In this document: one piece after another, positions 1 through 7,419 of the stretch
How the letters are laid out: each line of letters opens with the position of its first letter
Position numbering within the stretch: position 1 is the first letter of the stretch
DNA from: JAVVXB01 sp036651815
Lineage (GTDB): Bacteria > Bacillota > Clostridia > Christensenellales > CAG-138
Direction: 5' to 3'
DNA: 64,000 nucleotides
NCBI GenBank assembly: GCA_036651815.1
Contig: JAVVXB010000005.1
Span: 1 to 64,000 of the forward strand
Notes under the pieces: model-generated
Told to the model about the DNA's origin: nothing
Seen by the model: the letters and a program-made list of their open reading frames with translations, nothing else
The model's database searches: none
Translations under genes and position numbers: made by a program

Positions 1-50
1 ATTCTTTTCTTTTTTTCATAAAAAAATGAAAGGAAAAACGAATACAACCT

Positions 51-623
51 TTATTTTGCAAGTTTTTTAAGTGCCGCGGTCAGCAATTCTTCCACGGTAT
101 CGGGCGTTGGCACGGCAGCTACCGCTTTGCCGGCGGCAAGACCATCGTAGCCAAGGGAAACCAGCGCAGCCACCGCTTCCGCGCGTATATTCGGCGCATC
201 GTCCGTCGCAGAAAGCATCTGCCCGCTGCCAACGCGCTCCTTGAGTTCCAGCAAAACCCGCTGTGCAGTCTTCTTCCCCATCCCCGGCACCCGAGAAAAT
301 GCAGCCGCGTTGTCGGTTACAATTGCGGTCGCCACATCGGATGCCGTCAGAATGGACAGCACCGACAGCGCAAGTTTCGGTCCCACGCGAGTGACGGACA
401 GTAACCGTCGGAACATGTCCCGTTCCTCCGTATCGTAGAAGCCATACAGAGCCATCACGCTCTCCGATAGATGCAGGTGTGTGAAAAGCTTTGCTGGTTG
501 GCCGGGCAGGAGTCGTTTGAGCGTCATCGCGCTGCAATTGAGTTCATACCCGATGCCAGCCGTCTCTAAAATCGCTCGGTCAAGCAGAACCTCGTCCACT
601 GTGCCGCTGATATATGCATACAA
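51..623 (-). CDS. ruvA: Holliday junction branch migration protein RuvA
   Basis: RuvA binds four-way Holliday junctions as a tetramer and loads the RuvB helicase during recombinational repair. The 190-residue product has the full family length. It shows the N-terminal OB fold (MYAYISGTVDEV, with GIGYEL), the helix-hairpin-helix region (LLSVTRVGPKLALSVLS and FSRVPGMGKKTAQRVLLELK) and the C-terminal RuvB-binding domain (EAVAALVSLGY). It lies 21 bp downstream of ruvC on the same strand, the usual ruvCAB order, so ruvB is expected just beyond the left edge of the window. The identification is from family motifs. Confidence 0.97.
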   Translation of the reverse strand: MYAYISGTVDEVLLDRAILETAGIGYELNCSAMTLKRLLPGQPAKLFTHLHLSESVMALYGFYDTEERDMFRRLLSVTRVGPKLALSVLSILTASDVATAIVTDNAAAFSRVPGMGKKTAQRVLLELKERVGSGQMLSATDDAPNIRAEAVAALVSLGYDGLAAGKAVAAVPTPDTVEELLTAALKKLAK

Positions 624-644
624 TAGGCCATACCTCCACGCTCA

Positions 645-1142
645 TTATTGAATCCGATAATCCTCTGCTGCCGGGCCGATCGTGCTGCCGTGGCAAATGG
701 CGGCCGCCAATGCGTCCGCTGCGTCATCGGGCTTGGGCAAGGTTTTGAGTGAAAGCAGCATCTTGACCATGGTCTGCACGGCCAGTTTATCGGCATGGCC
801 GTTGCCCGTGACGGCTAGCTTAATCTGCATGGGTGTATATTCGTAAATCGGCAGCCTGGCCTGCTGTGCTACTAGAATCGCTATACCGCGCCCTGCACCG
901 ACGGAAAGCGCAGTGGTTGTGTTGCGGTAAAAGAACAGTTCTTCAAATATCGCCACATCCGGTGAAAACATCGCCATCAGCTGTTTTGTACCATCATACA
1001 GCTTTTCAAGTCTGCGCGGAAACGCTTCGTTCGGTGTCGTCTCGATCACGCCATAATCGACCGGACACAAAATATTCTTATCCGATTCAATCACGCCATA
1101 GCCAAGAATCGCATATCCTGGATCAATGCCCAATATCCGCAT
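645..1142 (-). CDS. ruvC: Crossover junction endodeoxyribonuclease RuvC
   Basis: RuvC resolves Holliday junctions by paired nicks. The 165-residue product starts MRILGIDPG, with the first catalytic Asp in GIDPG. A second acidic residue lies in IFEELFFYRN, and the last pair in DDAADALAAAICH. I chose the ATG at 1142 because a GGGGGAG ribosome binding site sits about 8 nt upstream and the family begins at this Met. An in-frame start further up (1184) would add 14 non-homologous residues. It is followed at 21 bp by ruvA and is probably cotranscribed with it. Confidence 0.96.
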   Translation of the reverse strand: MRILGIDPGYAILGYGVIESDKNILCPVDYGVIETTPNEAFPRRLEKLYDGTKQLMAMFSPDVAIFEELFFYRNTTTALSVGAGRGIAILVAQQARLPIYEYTPMQIKLAVTGNGHADKLAVQTMVKMLLSLKTLPKPDDAADALAAAICHGSTIGPAAEDYRIQ

Positions 1143-1272
1143 TGGCCGCTCCCCCACGACAAATGAAATCTTCATCCAATTCAAGTGGTGAAGCTTCTTT
1201 ATAAATCGTCAATATATTCTAGCACGGATGGAAGTACCTGTAAATGAAACGGAAATGATCTCCGGGAATGTT

Positions 1273-1638
1273 TTAAATTGCGTTCACAAGTTGAATCAGT
1301 AAAACAGCCGGCGCTGACAGTGCAAACCACAATAACGAATACCGGGCGCAGACCTGGCCATACAGATTCAGCGGCATTCTGGAATAATCCCACACCTGCA
1401 GCCCCAGCCGCACGTTGACAATGGCCCCCGTGATAAACTCCACCGCTGTGATAATCAGCGCGCCGATGGCGCAGAACGTCAGCATGGGCAGCCCGGGAAA
1501 GCGCAAGCAGACGCCACCAAACAGCAGCAGCGACAACCCGCCGGCTAAAAACATGGATACATGTGAAAAGCCGCGCCAGAAAAATTCCAGCGCGACATAT
1601 ATGCCGCCGCCGATTATGAATAAAATCCAATACGTCAT
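1273..1638 (-). CDS. Small membrane protein, putative ABC-transporter type IV (CmpB) family
   Basis: A 121-residue, very hydrophobic protein with about four membrane spans. The C-terminal part (VWDYSRMPLNLYGQVCARYSLLW) is the signature of the CmpB-like family, annotated as putative ABC transporter type IV. The biochemical role of that family is not established and no ATPase is adjacent, so transporter is only a family label. It lies between the glycosyltransferase gene upstream and ruvC downstream, all on the minus strand, and may share their transcript. Confidence 0.75.
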   Translation of the reverse strand: MTYWILFIIGGGIYVALEFFWRGFSHVSMFLAGGLSLLLFGGVCLRFPGLPMLTFCAIGALIITAVEFITGAIVNVRLGLQVWDYSRMPLNLYGQVCARYSLLWFALSAPAVLLIQLVNAI

Positions 1639-1667
1639 GCGGATATTATGTGAAAATTATGGAATAA

Positions 1668-2825
1668 TCATGCAAGCACATGTATTGAGGACTCATTTAT
1701 CTGTTCCCTTGGAAACCGTTCATGCAGCAGTAGCGTATCGATGATCGTCTGCGCAGCATAGGCGTTGATCTCGGAATTTTGTCGCTCGCGCATCGTATGT
1801 CGGGCGTGGGCGTTATTGAGTAACCGCAGTGTCTCCATTGCGGCCATCTCCGGTGTTGTGCCGGAATAGGCCAGTGCCATATCCGTAAAGAACGCCACAT
1901 TTTTCGCCTCCCACCCGGGTATGGGCGTTGTAAGCACCAGCGGGATGCCATGCACCGCCGCCTCCGTGACGGACAAGCCGCCCGGCTTTGTAAGCAGCAC
2001 ATCGCTGGCGTCCATATAAAGGGGAATCTGATCTGTATAGCCCTGCACTAGCACGCGCCCCTCGTTACCAATTTCCGCGTGAATCCCGGCCTTTAGCTTT
2101 TCGTTGTTGCCACACATTACGCAGAGCCGCGCGTCATCCGGCAAGGTATGCAGCACTGCAGATAGCAACGCGTTGACGTTGCCAAAGCCCATGCTACCGG
2201 TCATCACCAGCACAATCGGGCAGTCCTGCGGCAGCCCCAGCGTCCTGCGAGCGCTTTTTCGGTCCACAGGACAACGAAACCGCTCGGATACCGGAATTCC
2301 TGTTGCTATGAGTTTTTCCTCCGGCACGCCACAGTCCACAAACTCCTGTGCAAGCGCCGCATGCGGAATAAAATACCCTGTCAATTCTGTTTCTCCCACA
2401 AAAGGTGTACAGGTGTAGTCCGTTTCCACGAAATAAGCAGGAAGATCCGGGGTAACGCAACGCAGCAGATAGGTCAGCGTTTCGGCAGGAAACACGTGCG
2501 TGGAAACCACCGTATCATATGCATTGTCGGCAATGTACTTGGCAAGCTTTCCGGCATGAATCGCATTGGCATAATAGCAATAGGACGGGTTCTTCGTCCG
2601 CGTCATTTGCTCAGCCACACGGTTGCCAATGGCAAACAATTGCGGCGCGTACCGCGCGCTTTGCACATGGATACCCGCCATCGTACGGGATTCCGCGCGG
2701 GAAAATAGGGATAATGCATCCACCATGCCACAGGGAATCTTCCGTTTTTCGGCTTGTTCCATCAGCGCCCGACCCGCAGAATTGTGTCCTTGGCCGTTAT
2801 TGGAGGACAGAATCAGCAGCTTCAT
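1668..2825 (-). CDS. MGDG synthase / UgtP-family glycolipid glycosyltransferase
   Basis: A 385-residue GT-B glycosyltransferase. The N-terminus MKLLILSSNNGQGHNSAGRAL is typical of monogalactosyldiacylglycerol synthases and processive diacylglycerol glucosyltransferases (GxGHxxA motif). The C-terminal half has the nucleotide-sugar site (VLVMTGSMGFGN, LLTKPGGLSVTEAAVHGIPLV). Such enzymes transfer a sugar from a nucleotide donor to a lipid at the inner face of the membrane. The ATG at 2825 is preceded by AAGGAG. Its start lies inside the upstream acyltransferase gene (29-bp overlap), so the two are translationally linked and probably act on one lipid. The sugar and acceptor cannot be read from sequence. 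Confidence 0.85.
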   Translation of the reverse strand: MKLLILSSNNGQGHNSAGRALMEQAEKRKIPCGMVDALSLFSRAESRTMAGIHVQSARYAPQLFAIGNRVAEQMTRTKNPSYCYYANAIHAGKLAKYIADNAYDTVVSTHVFPAETLTYLLRCVTPDLPAYFVETDYTCTPFVGETELTGYFIPHAALAQEFVDCGVPEEKLIATGIPVSERFRCPVDRKSARRTLGLPQDCPIVLVMTGSMGFGNVNALLSAVLHTLPDDARLCVMCGNNEKLKAGIHAEIGNEGRVLVQGYTDQIPLYMDASDVLLTKPGGLSVTEAAVHGIPLVLTTPIPGWEAKNVAFFTDMALAYSGTTPEMAAMETLRLLNNAHARHTMRERQNSEINAYAAQTIIDTLLLHERFPREQINESSIHVLA

Positions 2826-3333
2826 GTCGAATTTCTCCTTCCTTGTGGAACGTTTGCGCCGGTCGCCCCATACGGTGGAGCATCTTCACAAGCCGTGGAC
2901 GGTTATACCGTTGAATCATAATAAACGGAAGATTGCTCAGTCCATACAATATGGTCATCAGGATGTTCCACGGCCCCTCCATGGTCAGTAGCAGCACTGG
3001 ACTCACCAGTAACAGCGCCCAATGTACACATTCCGCCACACAGGTTTCCTGCACAAGCCGCTCCATGTGCGCCGCTGTACGGCCGCTGGCACGAATGCTC
3101 TTTTCTACTGTTGATTTTACAAATTTGCTCTTATCCGGCAATCGGTTTTTCCAACGTTCGATGCGCAATTTGCTGTAAAACTTCCCATCCTGCTCCCATG
3201 CGTATGGCGCATAGGGGAAGCGGGTCCAGTCGAACGCGCCGCGTGGCAACGCTTCGCCCAAAATATGGGCAAGCAGACCGATGCCACCCACCGTGAGTAC
3301 ACAACATCCGAACTGACCAAGAACAAACAACAC
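2797..3333 (-). CDS. CrtO-like glycosyl-diaponeurosporenoate acyltransferase family protein
   Basis: A 178-residue membrane protein. The segment WEQDGKFYSKLRIERWKNRLPDKSKFV and the C-terminal PFIMIQRYNRPRLVKMLHR match the CrtO family, known from staphylococcal staphyloxanthin synthesis, where it acylates the glucose of a carotenoid glycoside. No carotenoid genes are present here. The neighbour is a lipid glycosyltransferase overlapping by 29 bp, so I infer acylation of a glycolipid. The start is GTG at 3333 with GGGGGG about 8 nt upstream; other starts fall in the wrong frame. About three hydrophobic segments are visible. Confidence 0.8.
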   Translation of the reverse strand: MLFVLGQFGCCVLTVGGIGLLAHILGEALPRGAFDWTRFPYAPYAWEQDGKFYSKLRIERWKNRLPDKSKFVKSTVEKSIRASGRTAAHMERLVQETCVAECVHWALLLVSPVLLLTMEGPWNILMTILYGLSNLPFIMIQRYNRPRLVKMLHRMGRPAQTFHKEGEIRHEAADSVLQ

Positions 3334-3380
3334 GCAGACATCCCCCCATGGCTTAACTTTTTATTATTTTAGCTAGCAAA

Positions 3381-3435
3381 TGTTAACTCAAGGTTAACCA
3401 TTCTCTTCTATTCTGATTCTTTAATATGTTATACT
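3381..3435 (+). promoter_or_regulatory. Putative promoter with PhoP/OmpR-type direct repeat
   Basis: TTAACT at 3383-3388 and TTAACC at 3394-3399 form a direct repeat with an 11-bp period, the spacing used by PhoP/OmpR-family regulators. A TATACT -10 box follows at 3430-3435, with no good -35 box, as expected for an activated promoter. The site lies directly upstream of a response regulator gene, so autoregulation is likely. This is inference. Confidence 0.45.
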
Positions 3436-3460
3436 GGAACTGCGAAAGGAGTCGACTGCA

Positions 3461-4132
3461 TTGCCCAATATTCTGATTGTCGAGGACGACACCGCCCTCA
3501 ATAAACTGATGCATACCGTACTGACGCAAAACGGTTATACGGTTCTGTCCGCCTTCAACGGACGGCAGGCGCTCACCGCCATGGATACTACCCATGTGGA
3601 CTTGATTGTGTCCGATATTATGATGCCTGGCATGGATGGCTACCAACTTGTGGACTCGCTCCGGAAGGCCGGCTACACGCTCCCAATCCTGTTTGTCACG
3701 GCCAAAGGTAGTTTTGACGACAAGAGCCGTGGGTTCACCGTTGGTGTTGATGATTACATGGTCAAGCCCATCGATATTAAGGAGATGGTCTTGCGTGTCT
3801 CCGCGCTGCTGCGCCGAGCTAAGATTGCAAATGAACGCCGTCTGACCGTCGGTAGCACCGTGCTGGATGCAAACACGCTGACCGTGACCACCGATCATGA
3901 AACGCTTTGCCTTCCGCAGAAGGAATTCCAGCTACTGTTTAAGCTGCTCAGTTATCCGGGCAGAGTCTTTACACGCTTTGAAATTATGGATGAAATTTGG
4001 GGCTATGATTCCGAGAGTGATGAAAGGACCATCAATGTCCATATCAGCAAGCTCCGTAACCGTTTTGAGGACAATCCGTTTTTTTCGATAGAAACGGTAC
4101 GGGGTCTTGGTTATAAGGCGGTGATTCGATGA
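3461..4132 (+). CDS. OmpR-family two-component response regulator
   Basis: A 223-residue DNA-binding response regulator. The receiver domain (residues 1-115) has the acidic pair EDD near residue 8, the phosphoacceptor Asp in DLIVSDIMMPGMDG, a Thr in LFVTAK and the conserved Lys in DDYMVKPID. The winged helix occupies residues 130-223 (FEIMDEIWGYDSESDERTINVHISKLRNRF, VRGLGYKAV). Translation starts at TTG 3461, 11 nt after AAAGGAG. The stop overlaps the start of the kinase gene by 4 bp (ATGA), so the two are coupled. The signal is unknown; a phosphate role is unlikely because phoB/phoR are encoded separately nearby. Confidence 0.93.
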   Translation: MPNILIVEDDTALNKLMHTVLTQNGYTVLSAFNGRQALTAMDTTHVDLIVSDIMMPGMDGYQLVDSLRKAGYTLPILFVTAKGSFDDKSRGFTVGVDDYMVKPIDIKEMVLRVSALLRRAKIANERRLTVGSTVLDANTLTVTTDHETLCLPQKEFQLLFKLLSYPGRVFTRFEIMDEIWGYDSESDERTINVHISKLRNRFEDNPFFSIETVRGLGYKAVIR

Positions 4133-5220
4133 AAAAGCATGAACAGCGTGACAATACGAACTTTAAAACCAAGTTTCCGCTGATCTTCTATCTCACGGCA
4201 TTCAGCTTCGTCGTCATGGTGCTCTCCGCCATACTGCTATATGGCATCTGGTATCTTGCCGATGCTTTTCATTGGTACAACACGGCAATTATCGGCCTGC
4301 GCGTAACCATATTGGTGCTGTTTCTCTCCAGCATCCTCGTATCATCCTCCATTGTGCGCATCTATGGAAACCGTTTTCTCTTTGAGAGCATGCGCGCGCT
4401 GAGCCGCGCAAGCAAGCAAGTTGCCGCAGGTGACTTTTCTCCGCGGCTGCCCATTCCCCGTGAACGAGAACTTGGTGAGCTGACGGTGAATTTCAACAAT
4501 ATGGCGGAACAGTTGGGACGGCAGGAAATGCTGGCAACCGACTTTATCTCAAATGTTTCTCATGAGTTTCGCAATCCGCTCTCCGCCATCCGCGGGTACG
4601 CACAGTTGTTGGATAGCGACGCGCTCTCGTCGGAACAGCGCCACGAATTTCTTGCCGTCATTGAAGAAAAAGCATTGGGTCTCTCCACCCTCGTCACAAA
4701 TATTCTAGAGCTTTCCCGTCTGGAAAACCGCGGCTTTGGTACGGATGCGGAAACCTTCTCTCTGGATGAGCAGATTCGGCAGTGCGTGTTGCTCTCCGAA
4801 CAGGTTTGGAGTCGCAAAAACCTTGAAATGGACGTTTCCCTCGCTCCTGTCACCTATTGGGGCAACAAGAGTCTGCTCATGGAGGTCTGGCAAAATCTCA
4901 TCGACAACGCCATCAAGTTTACGCCCTCCGGCGGCAAAATCACCATCACACTGTCGGACGCAGACTCGTTTGTAGTGGTGCGCATTGCGGATACGGGCAT
5001 CGGAATGGATTCAGAAACCGCTCAACGTATATTTGACAAGTTTTATCAGGGTAGTTCCTCCCAATCCGGCGAGGGTAACGGGCTCGGTCTATCCATCGTT
5101 CAGAAAATTCTTTCGTTTTACAACGGTAACACGGAGGTTTTCAGTCAGCCGGGTCGTGGTACGAGTATGCTGGTCACGCTGCCGCGCACCGTTTGTGCGC
5201 ATCAACTCCATTCCATATAA
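4129..5220 (+). CDS. Membrane sensor histidine kinase, partner of the upstream regulator
   Basis: A 363-residue histidine kinase with two membrane spans in the first 75 residues separated by a very short loop. This suggests it senses in the membrane or depends on a partner. HAMP (LSRASKQVAAGDFSPRLP) is followed by the dimerisation/H-box (DFISNVSHEFRNPLSAIRGYAQLL) and the HATPase domain, with an N-box (LIDNAIKFT) and G-boxes (VRIADTGIGM, GNGLGLSIV). The intramembrane-sensing layout resembles antibiotic or cell-envelope sensing kinases, which is inference from topology alone. It ends at a strong bidirectional hairpin. Confidence 0.92.
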   Translation: MKKHEQRDNTNFKTKFPLIFYLTAFSFVVMVLSAILLYGIWYLADAFHWYNTAIIGLRVTILVLFLSSILVSSSIVRIYGNRFLFESMRALSRASKQVAAGDFSPRLPIPRERELGELTVNFNNMAEQLGRQEMLATDFISNVSHEFRNPLSAIRGYAQLLDSDALSSEQRHEFLAVIEEKALGLSTLVTNILELSRLENRGFGTDAETFSLDEQIRQCVLLSEQVWSRKNLEMDVSLAPVTYWGNKSLLMEVWQNLIDNAIKFTPSGGKITITLSDADSFVVVRIADTGIGMDSETAQRIFDKFYQGSSSQSGEGNGLGLSIVQKILSFYNGNTEVFSQPGRGTSMLVTLPRTVCAHQLHSI

Positions 5221-5250
5221 TTCATGCCGGCCTATGGATTTCTGCGCATA

Positions 5251-5293
5251 AAAAAAGCCCGCCTGCTGCAGCATGCAGCGGATGGGTTTTCTT
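5251..5293. terminator. Bidirectional rho-independent terminator
   Basis: A hairpin with arms around GCCCGCCTGCTGCA and TGCAGCGGATGGGT is flanked by A-run and T-run. It can stop transcription of the kinase gene from the left and of the HATPase gene from the right. Confidence 0.75.
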
Positions 5294-5342
5294 GTTGTTA
5301 ACCGGATGATTGATTCCTTTTCCATGAGCAAATTGTCGGCAC

Positions 5343-5741
5343 TTACCAGCGTTTGATGATCGTCAGGCAGTTCTTCCCGTCCGCATACGCATACGAAACC
5401 TCATCCATCAGCTTTTTGACCATATAGATGCCAAGTCCGCCGATCTGCCGTTTTTCCGCAGCCAACGTAATGTCAGGATCGCTTTTCTCCATCGGATTAT
5501 ATGCTTTGCCACAATCCGTAACTCGAATGGTAACCGCTTGCTCACACACATCGGCATCAAGCGTCACATCACCTACGCCTTCGTCATATGCGTAGTTGAC
5601 AATATTGACAAATACTTCCTCTACCGCCATTGTCAGGTACGTTTCAACCGCCGCTGGGCAGTTGTGTTTCTCCAGTACCACGGCAATAAACTGCATTACC
5701 TGATCGAGCCGATCCACCTCGGCTGGCACGACAAGGCGCAT
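5343..5741 (-). CDS. Anti-sigma regulatory factor-type HATPase (RsbW/SpoIIAB-like)
   Basis: A 132-residue single-domain GHKL ATPase of the serine-kinase anti-sigma type. Visible motifs are the N-box EEVFVNIVNYAY, the G1-box VTDCGKAYNP and the G2 region QIGGLGIYMVKKLMD. Start 5741 is chosen because GAGGAG lies 7 nt upstream; the family begins at about this Met. It sits 46 bp downstream of a STAS-domain gene on the same strand, the RsbV-RsbW arrangement. No sigma factor gene is adjacent, so the target is unknown; it could act on a sigma factor elsewhere or in a phosphorelay with a PP2C phosphatase. Confidence 0.88.
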   Translation of the reverse strand: MRLVVPAEVDRLDQVMQFIAVVLEKHNCPAAVETYLTMAVEEVFVNIVNYAYDEGVGDVTLDADVCEQAVTIRVTDCGKAYNPMEKSDPDITLAAEKRQIGGLGIYMVKKLMDEVSYAYADGKNCLTIIKRW

Positions 5742-5787
5742 GAACTGCTCCTCTCCCCGCACTTTGTGGGCATGGTCTGTTCCGGTA

Positions 5788-6087
5788 TTACGGTTGAATG
5801 GTTAAAATTTCGCAAAAACCCGTGATGTTAAACACGTCCATAATCTCATCGCAGACATGAACGACACTCATACGCCCCTGGGTATTCATGCACTTTTGTG
5901 CACCCAGCAATACCCGCAGCCCTGCGGACGATACATAGGTCAAGTTTTTAAAATCCAACGTCAATTCAGTGATATTCGTCAGCGATTCGGCAAATGTTTT
6001 CTCGAGCTCCGGCGCCGTCATGGTATCCAGCCTTCCAGTCAATATCAGCGTAAGCTGTTGCCCCTGGCCTTGCTTCTCTATCGTCAT
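5788..6087 (-). CDS. STAS-domain anti-sigma factor antagonist (RsbV/SpoIIAA-like)
   Basis: A 99-residue single STAS domain. LTGRLDTMTAPELEKTF, LTLDFKNLTYVSSAGLRVLLGAQK and the C-terminal helix (DVFNITGFCEILTI) match RsbV/SpoIIAA. The phosphorylatable Ser is in YVSSAGLRVLL. Such proteins bind a partner HATPase and release its sigma factor when unphosphorylated. GGGAGG lies just upstream of the ATG. The gene is followed by its likely partner HATPase, and a canonical promoter lies upstream. Confidence 0.92.
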   Translation of the reverse strand: MTIEKQGQGQQLTLILTGRLDTMTAPELEKTFAESLTNITELTLDFKNLTYVSSAGLRVLLGAQKCMNTQGRMSVVHVCDEIMDVFNITGFCEILTIQP

Positions 6088-6131
6088 CGTCTGTCCTCCC
6101 GCCCCAATCCTGTTTTCGGATGATACGTTTT

Positions 6132-6160
6132 AGTATAGCACACGCGGTTTTCCATCGCAA
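6132..6160 (-). promoter_or_regulatory. Sigma-A-type promoter of the STAS/HATPase pair
   Basis: Read on the minus strand: TTGCGA (6155-6160), a 17-nt spacer, and TATACT (6132-6137). It sits 45 bp upstream of the STAS gene start. Confidence 0.7.
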
Positions 6161-6341
6161 CACGGTCTCAACGCCTATCAGGGCCTGTTTCAGACAAAGC
6201 TTGTGCACCATTGCAAGCCATTGAACCGTGTTAAATCTGACGAATTTTTTCAACCCGCAGCTTTCAGAATCACTTGCAATTGCCGCCACACATCAAAAAT
6301 GCGCACAATATTTTCATAAACATGCCCTGCTGATTCCGTCT

Positions 6342-6371
6342 TTCAATCATCCCGTTCTTTGGATGATTGAA
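6342..6371. repeat. 11-bp perfect inverted repeat upstream of pstS
   Basis: TTCAATCATCC and its complement GGATGATTGAA flank an 8-nt loop. There is no T-run on either side. The position, upstream of the phosphate-box cluster, is compatible with either an operator or a hairpin end of an upstream transcript. Confidence 0.5.
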
Positions 6372-6384
6372 TAGACACCACGAT

Positions 6385-6438
6385 TTTACAAAGATTTGAT
6401 GTTCTCCATATTCATTTTTGACAATTGTTGGCTATCCT
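6385..6438 (+). promoter_or_regulatory. Putative Pho boxes and promoter of the pst operon
   Basis: TTTACA at 6385, TTGATG at 6396 and TTGACA at 6418 are in phase with an 11-bp period (offsets 0, 11, 33), as in PhoP/PhoB binding regions. TATCCT at 6433-6438 could serve as the -10 box. The pst operon downstream encodes its own PhoB/PhoR, so phosphate-starvation control is expected. Motif degeneracy leaves this as inference. Confidence 0.45.
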
Positions 6439-6473
6439 AAAGCCATAAAGATAAAAAGAAAAGAGGCATACCT

Positions 6474-7358
6474 ATGAAAAAGAAAATTGCAGGAATCATC
6501 GCGGCAACCATGGGTCTCATCGGATTATTGGGCTGCTCAACACCCAACACACCGCCTGCGAACACGGCCAAAGCGGACAGCATCGTTGTCATCTCGCGTG
6601 AGGATGGTTCCGGTACGCGCGGCGCATTCATCGAGTTGTTTGGCGTCGAAGAAAAAGATGCGGACGGCAATCAGGTCGACCATACCACCGAAGACGCCGA
6701 TATCACCAACAGCACCTCCGTGATGATGCAATCCGTTGCCGGCAATCGTAACGCCATTGGCTACATCTCCTTAGGTTCGCTTAATGCCACGGTAAAAGCG
6801 GCCAGAATCGATGGCGTGGAAGCCAGCGTAGACAACATTAAGGCCGGTCTTTATCAAATTGCCCGTCCATTCAATATAGCAACAAAAGCAACCGTCTCCG
6901 ATGCCACCACGGCATTCATCAGCTTTATTGTAAGTGCGCAAGGCCAGGCGGTCATCGAAACAAACGGCTACATCTCTGCCATGGAGAACATCACGCCCTT
7001 TGCCGGAAGCACGGTTTCGGGCAAGGTCGTTGTCGCCGGTAGCTCCTCCGTCACACCAGTGATGGAAAAGCTGAAGGAAGCTTATCAGCTCGTCAATCCC
7101 AATGCGGAGATCGAGATTCAGCAGAGCGACTCCTCCACGGGCATGAATATGGCCATTGACGGCAGTTGTGACATCGGCATGGCCTCAAGAGCGCTCAAGG
7201 ACAGCGAGCTTGAGAAAGGCATCGCGCCCACGGTCATCGCCATGGACGGCATCGCAGTCATTGTAAACAATGCCAGCACGGTCAATGAACTCACCAGTGA
7301 TCAAGTGCGCCGCATTTTCACCGGCGATATTGTGAAATGGAACGAACTTCTTGGCTGA
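6474..7358 (+). CDS. pstS: Phosphate ABC transporter substrate-binding lipoprotein PstS
   Basis: A 294-residue lipoprotein (signal peptide with lipobox LLGC around residue 22). It binds phosphate outside the membrane and delivers it to PstCA. The PBP-like motifs are SREDGSGTRGAFIELFG, the phosphate-binding Ser/Thr/Arg loop near the N-terminus; VVVAGSSSVTPVMEKLKEAY; IQQSDSSTGMNMAIDGSCDIGMASRALKDSE; and the C-terminal TSDQVRRIFTGDIVKWNEL. The two halves look duplicated or circularly ordered relative to some PstS proteins, as in other clostridial PstS. It is the first gene of pstSCAB-phoU-phoB-phoR. Confidence 0.95.
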   Translation: MKKKIAGIIAATMGLIGLLGCSTPNTPPANTAKADSIVVISREDGSGTRGAFIELFGVEEKDADGNQVDHTTEDADITNSTSVMMQSVAGNRNAIGYISLGSLNATVKAARIDGVEASVDNIKAGLYQIARPFNIATKATVSDATTAFISFIVSAQGQAVIETNGYISAMENITPFAGSTVSGKVVVAGSSSVTPVMEKLKEAYQLVNPNAEIEIQQSDSSTGMNMAIDGSCDIGMASRALKDSELEKGIAPTVIAMDGIAVIVNNASTVNELTSDQVRRIFTGDIVKWNELLG

Positions 7359-7372
7359 GCAACATCCGCTAC

Positions 7373-7395
7373 AGGGCCGGCGTTCGTCCGGCTCT
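7373..7395 (+). terminator. Intercistronic hairpin between pstS and pstC
   Basis: AGGGCCGG, a 7-nt loop and CCGGCTCT form an 8-bp stem (one G-T pair) without a long T-run. Hairpins here commonly limit readthrough or protect the upstream mRNA so that binding protein exceeds permease; that role is inferred. Confidence 0.5.
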
Positions 7396-7419
7396 TCGTC
7401 GGTTTCGGGAGGATTGGAT

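Noticed and set aside
1..50. Possible start of a further minus-strand gene (ATG at 17-19)
   Set aside because: Only six codons are visible, with no Shine-Dalgarno; ruvB is expected further left but cannot be shown.
2797..3333. Assignment of a carotenoid (staphyloxanthin) pathway from the CrtO-like gene
   Set aside because: No desaturase, synthase or oxidase genes for carotenoids occur in the window; the neighbour is a lipid glycosyltransferase.
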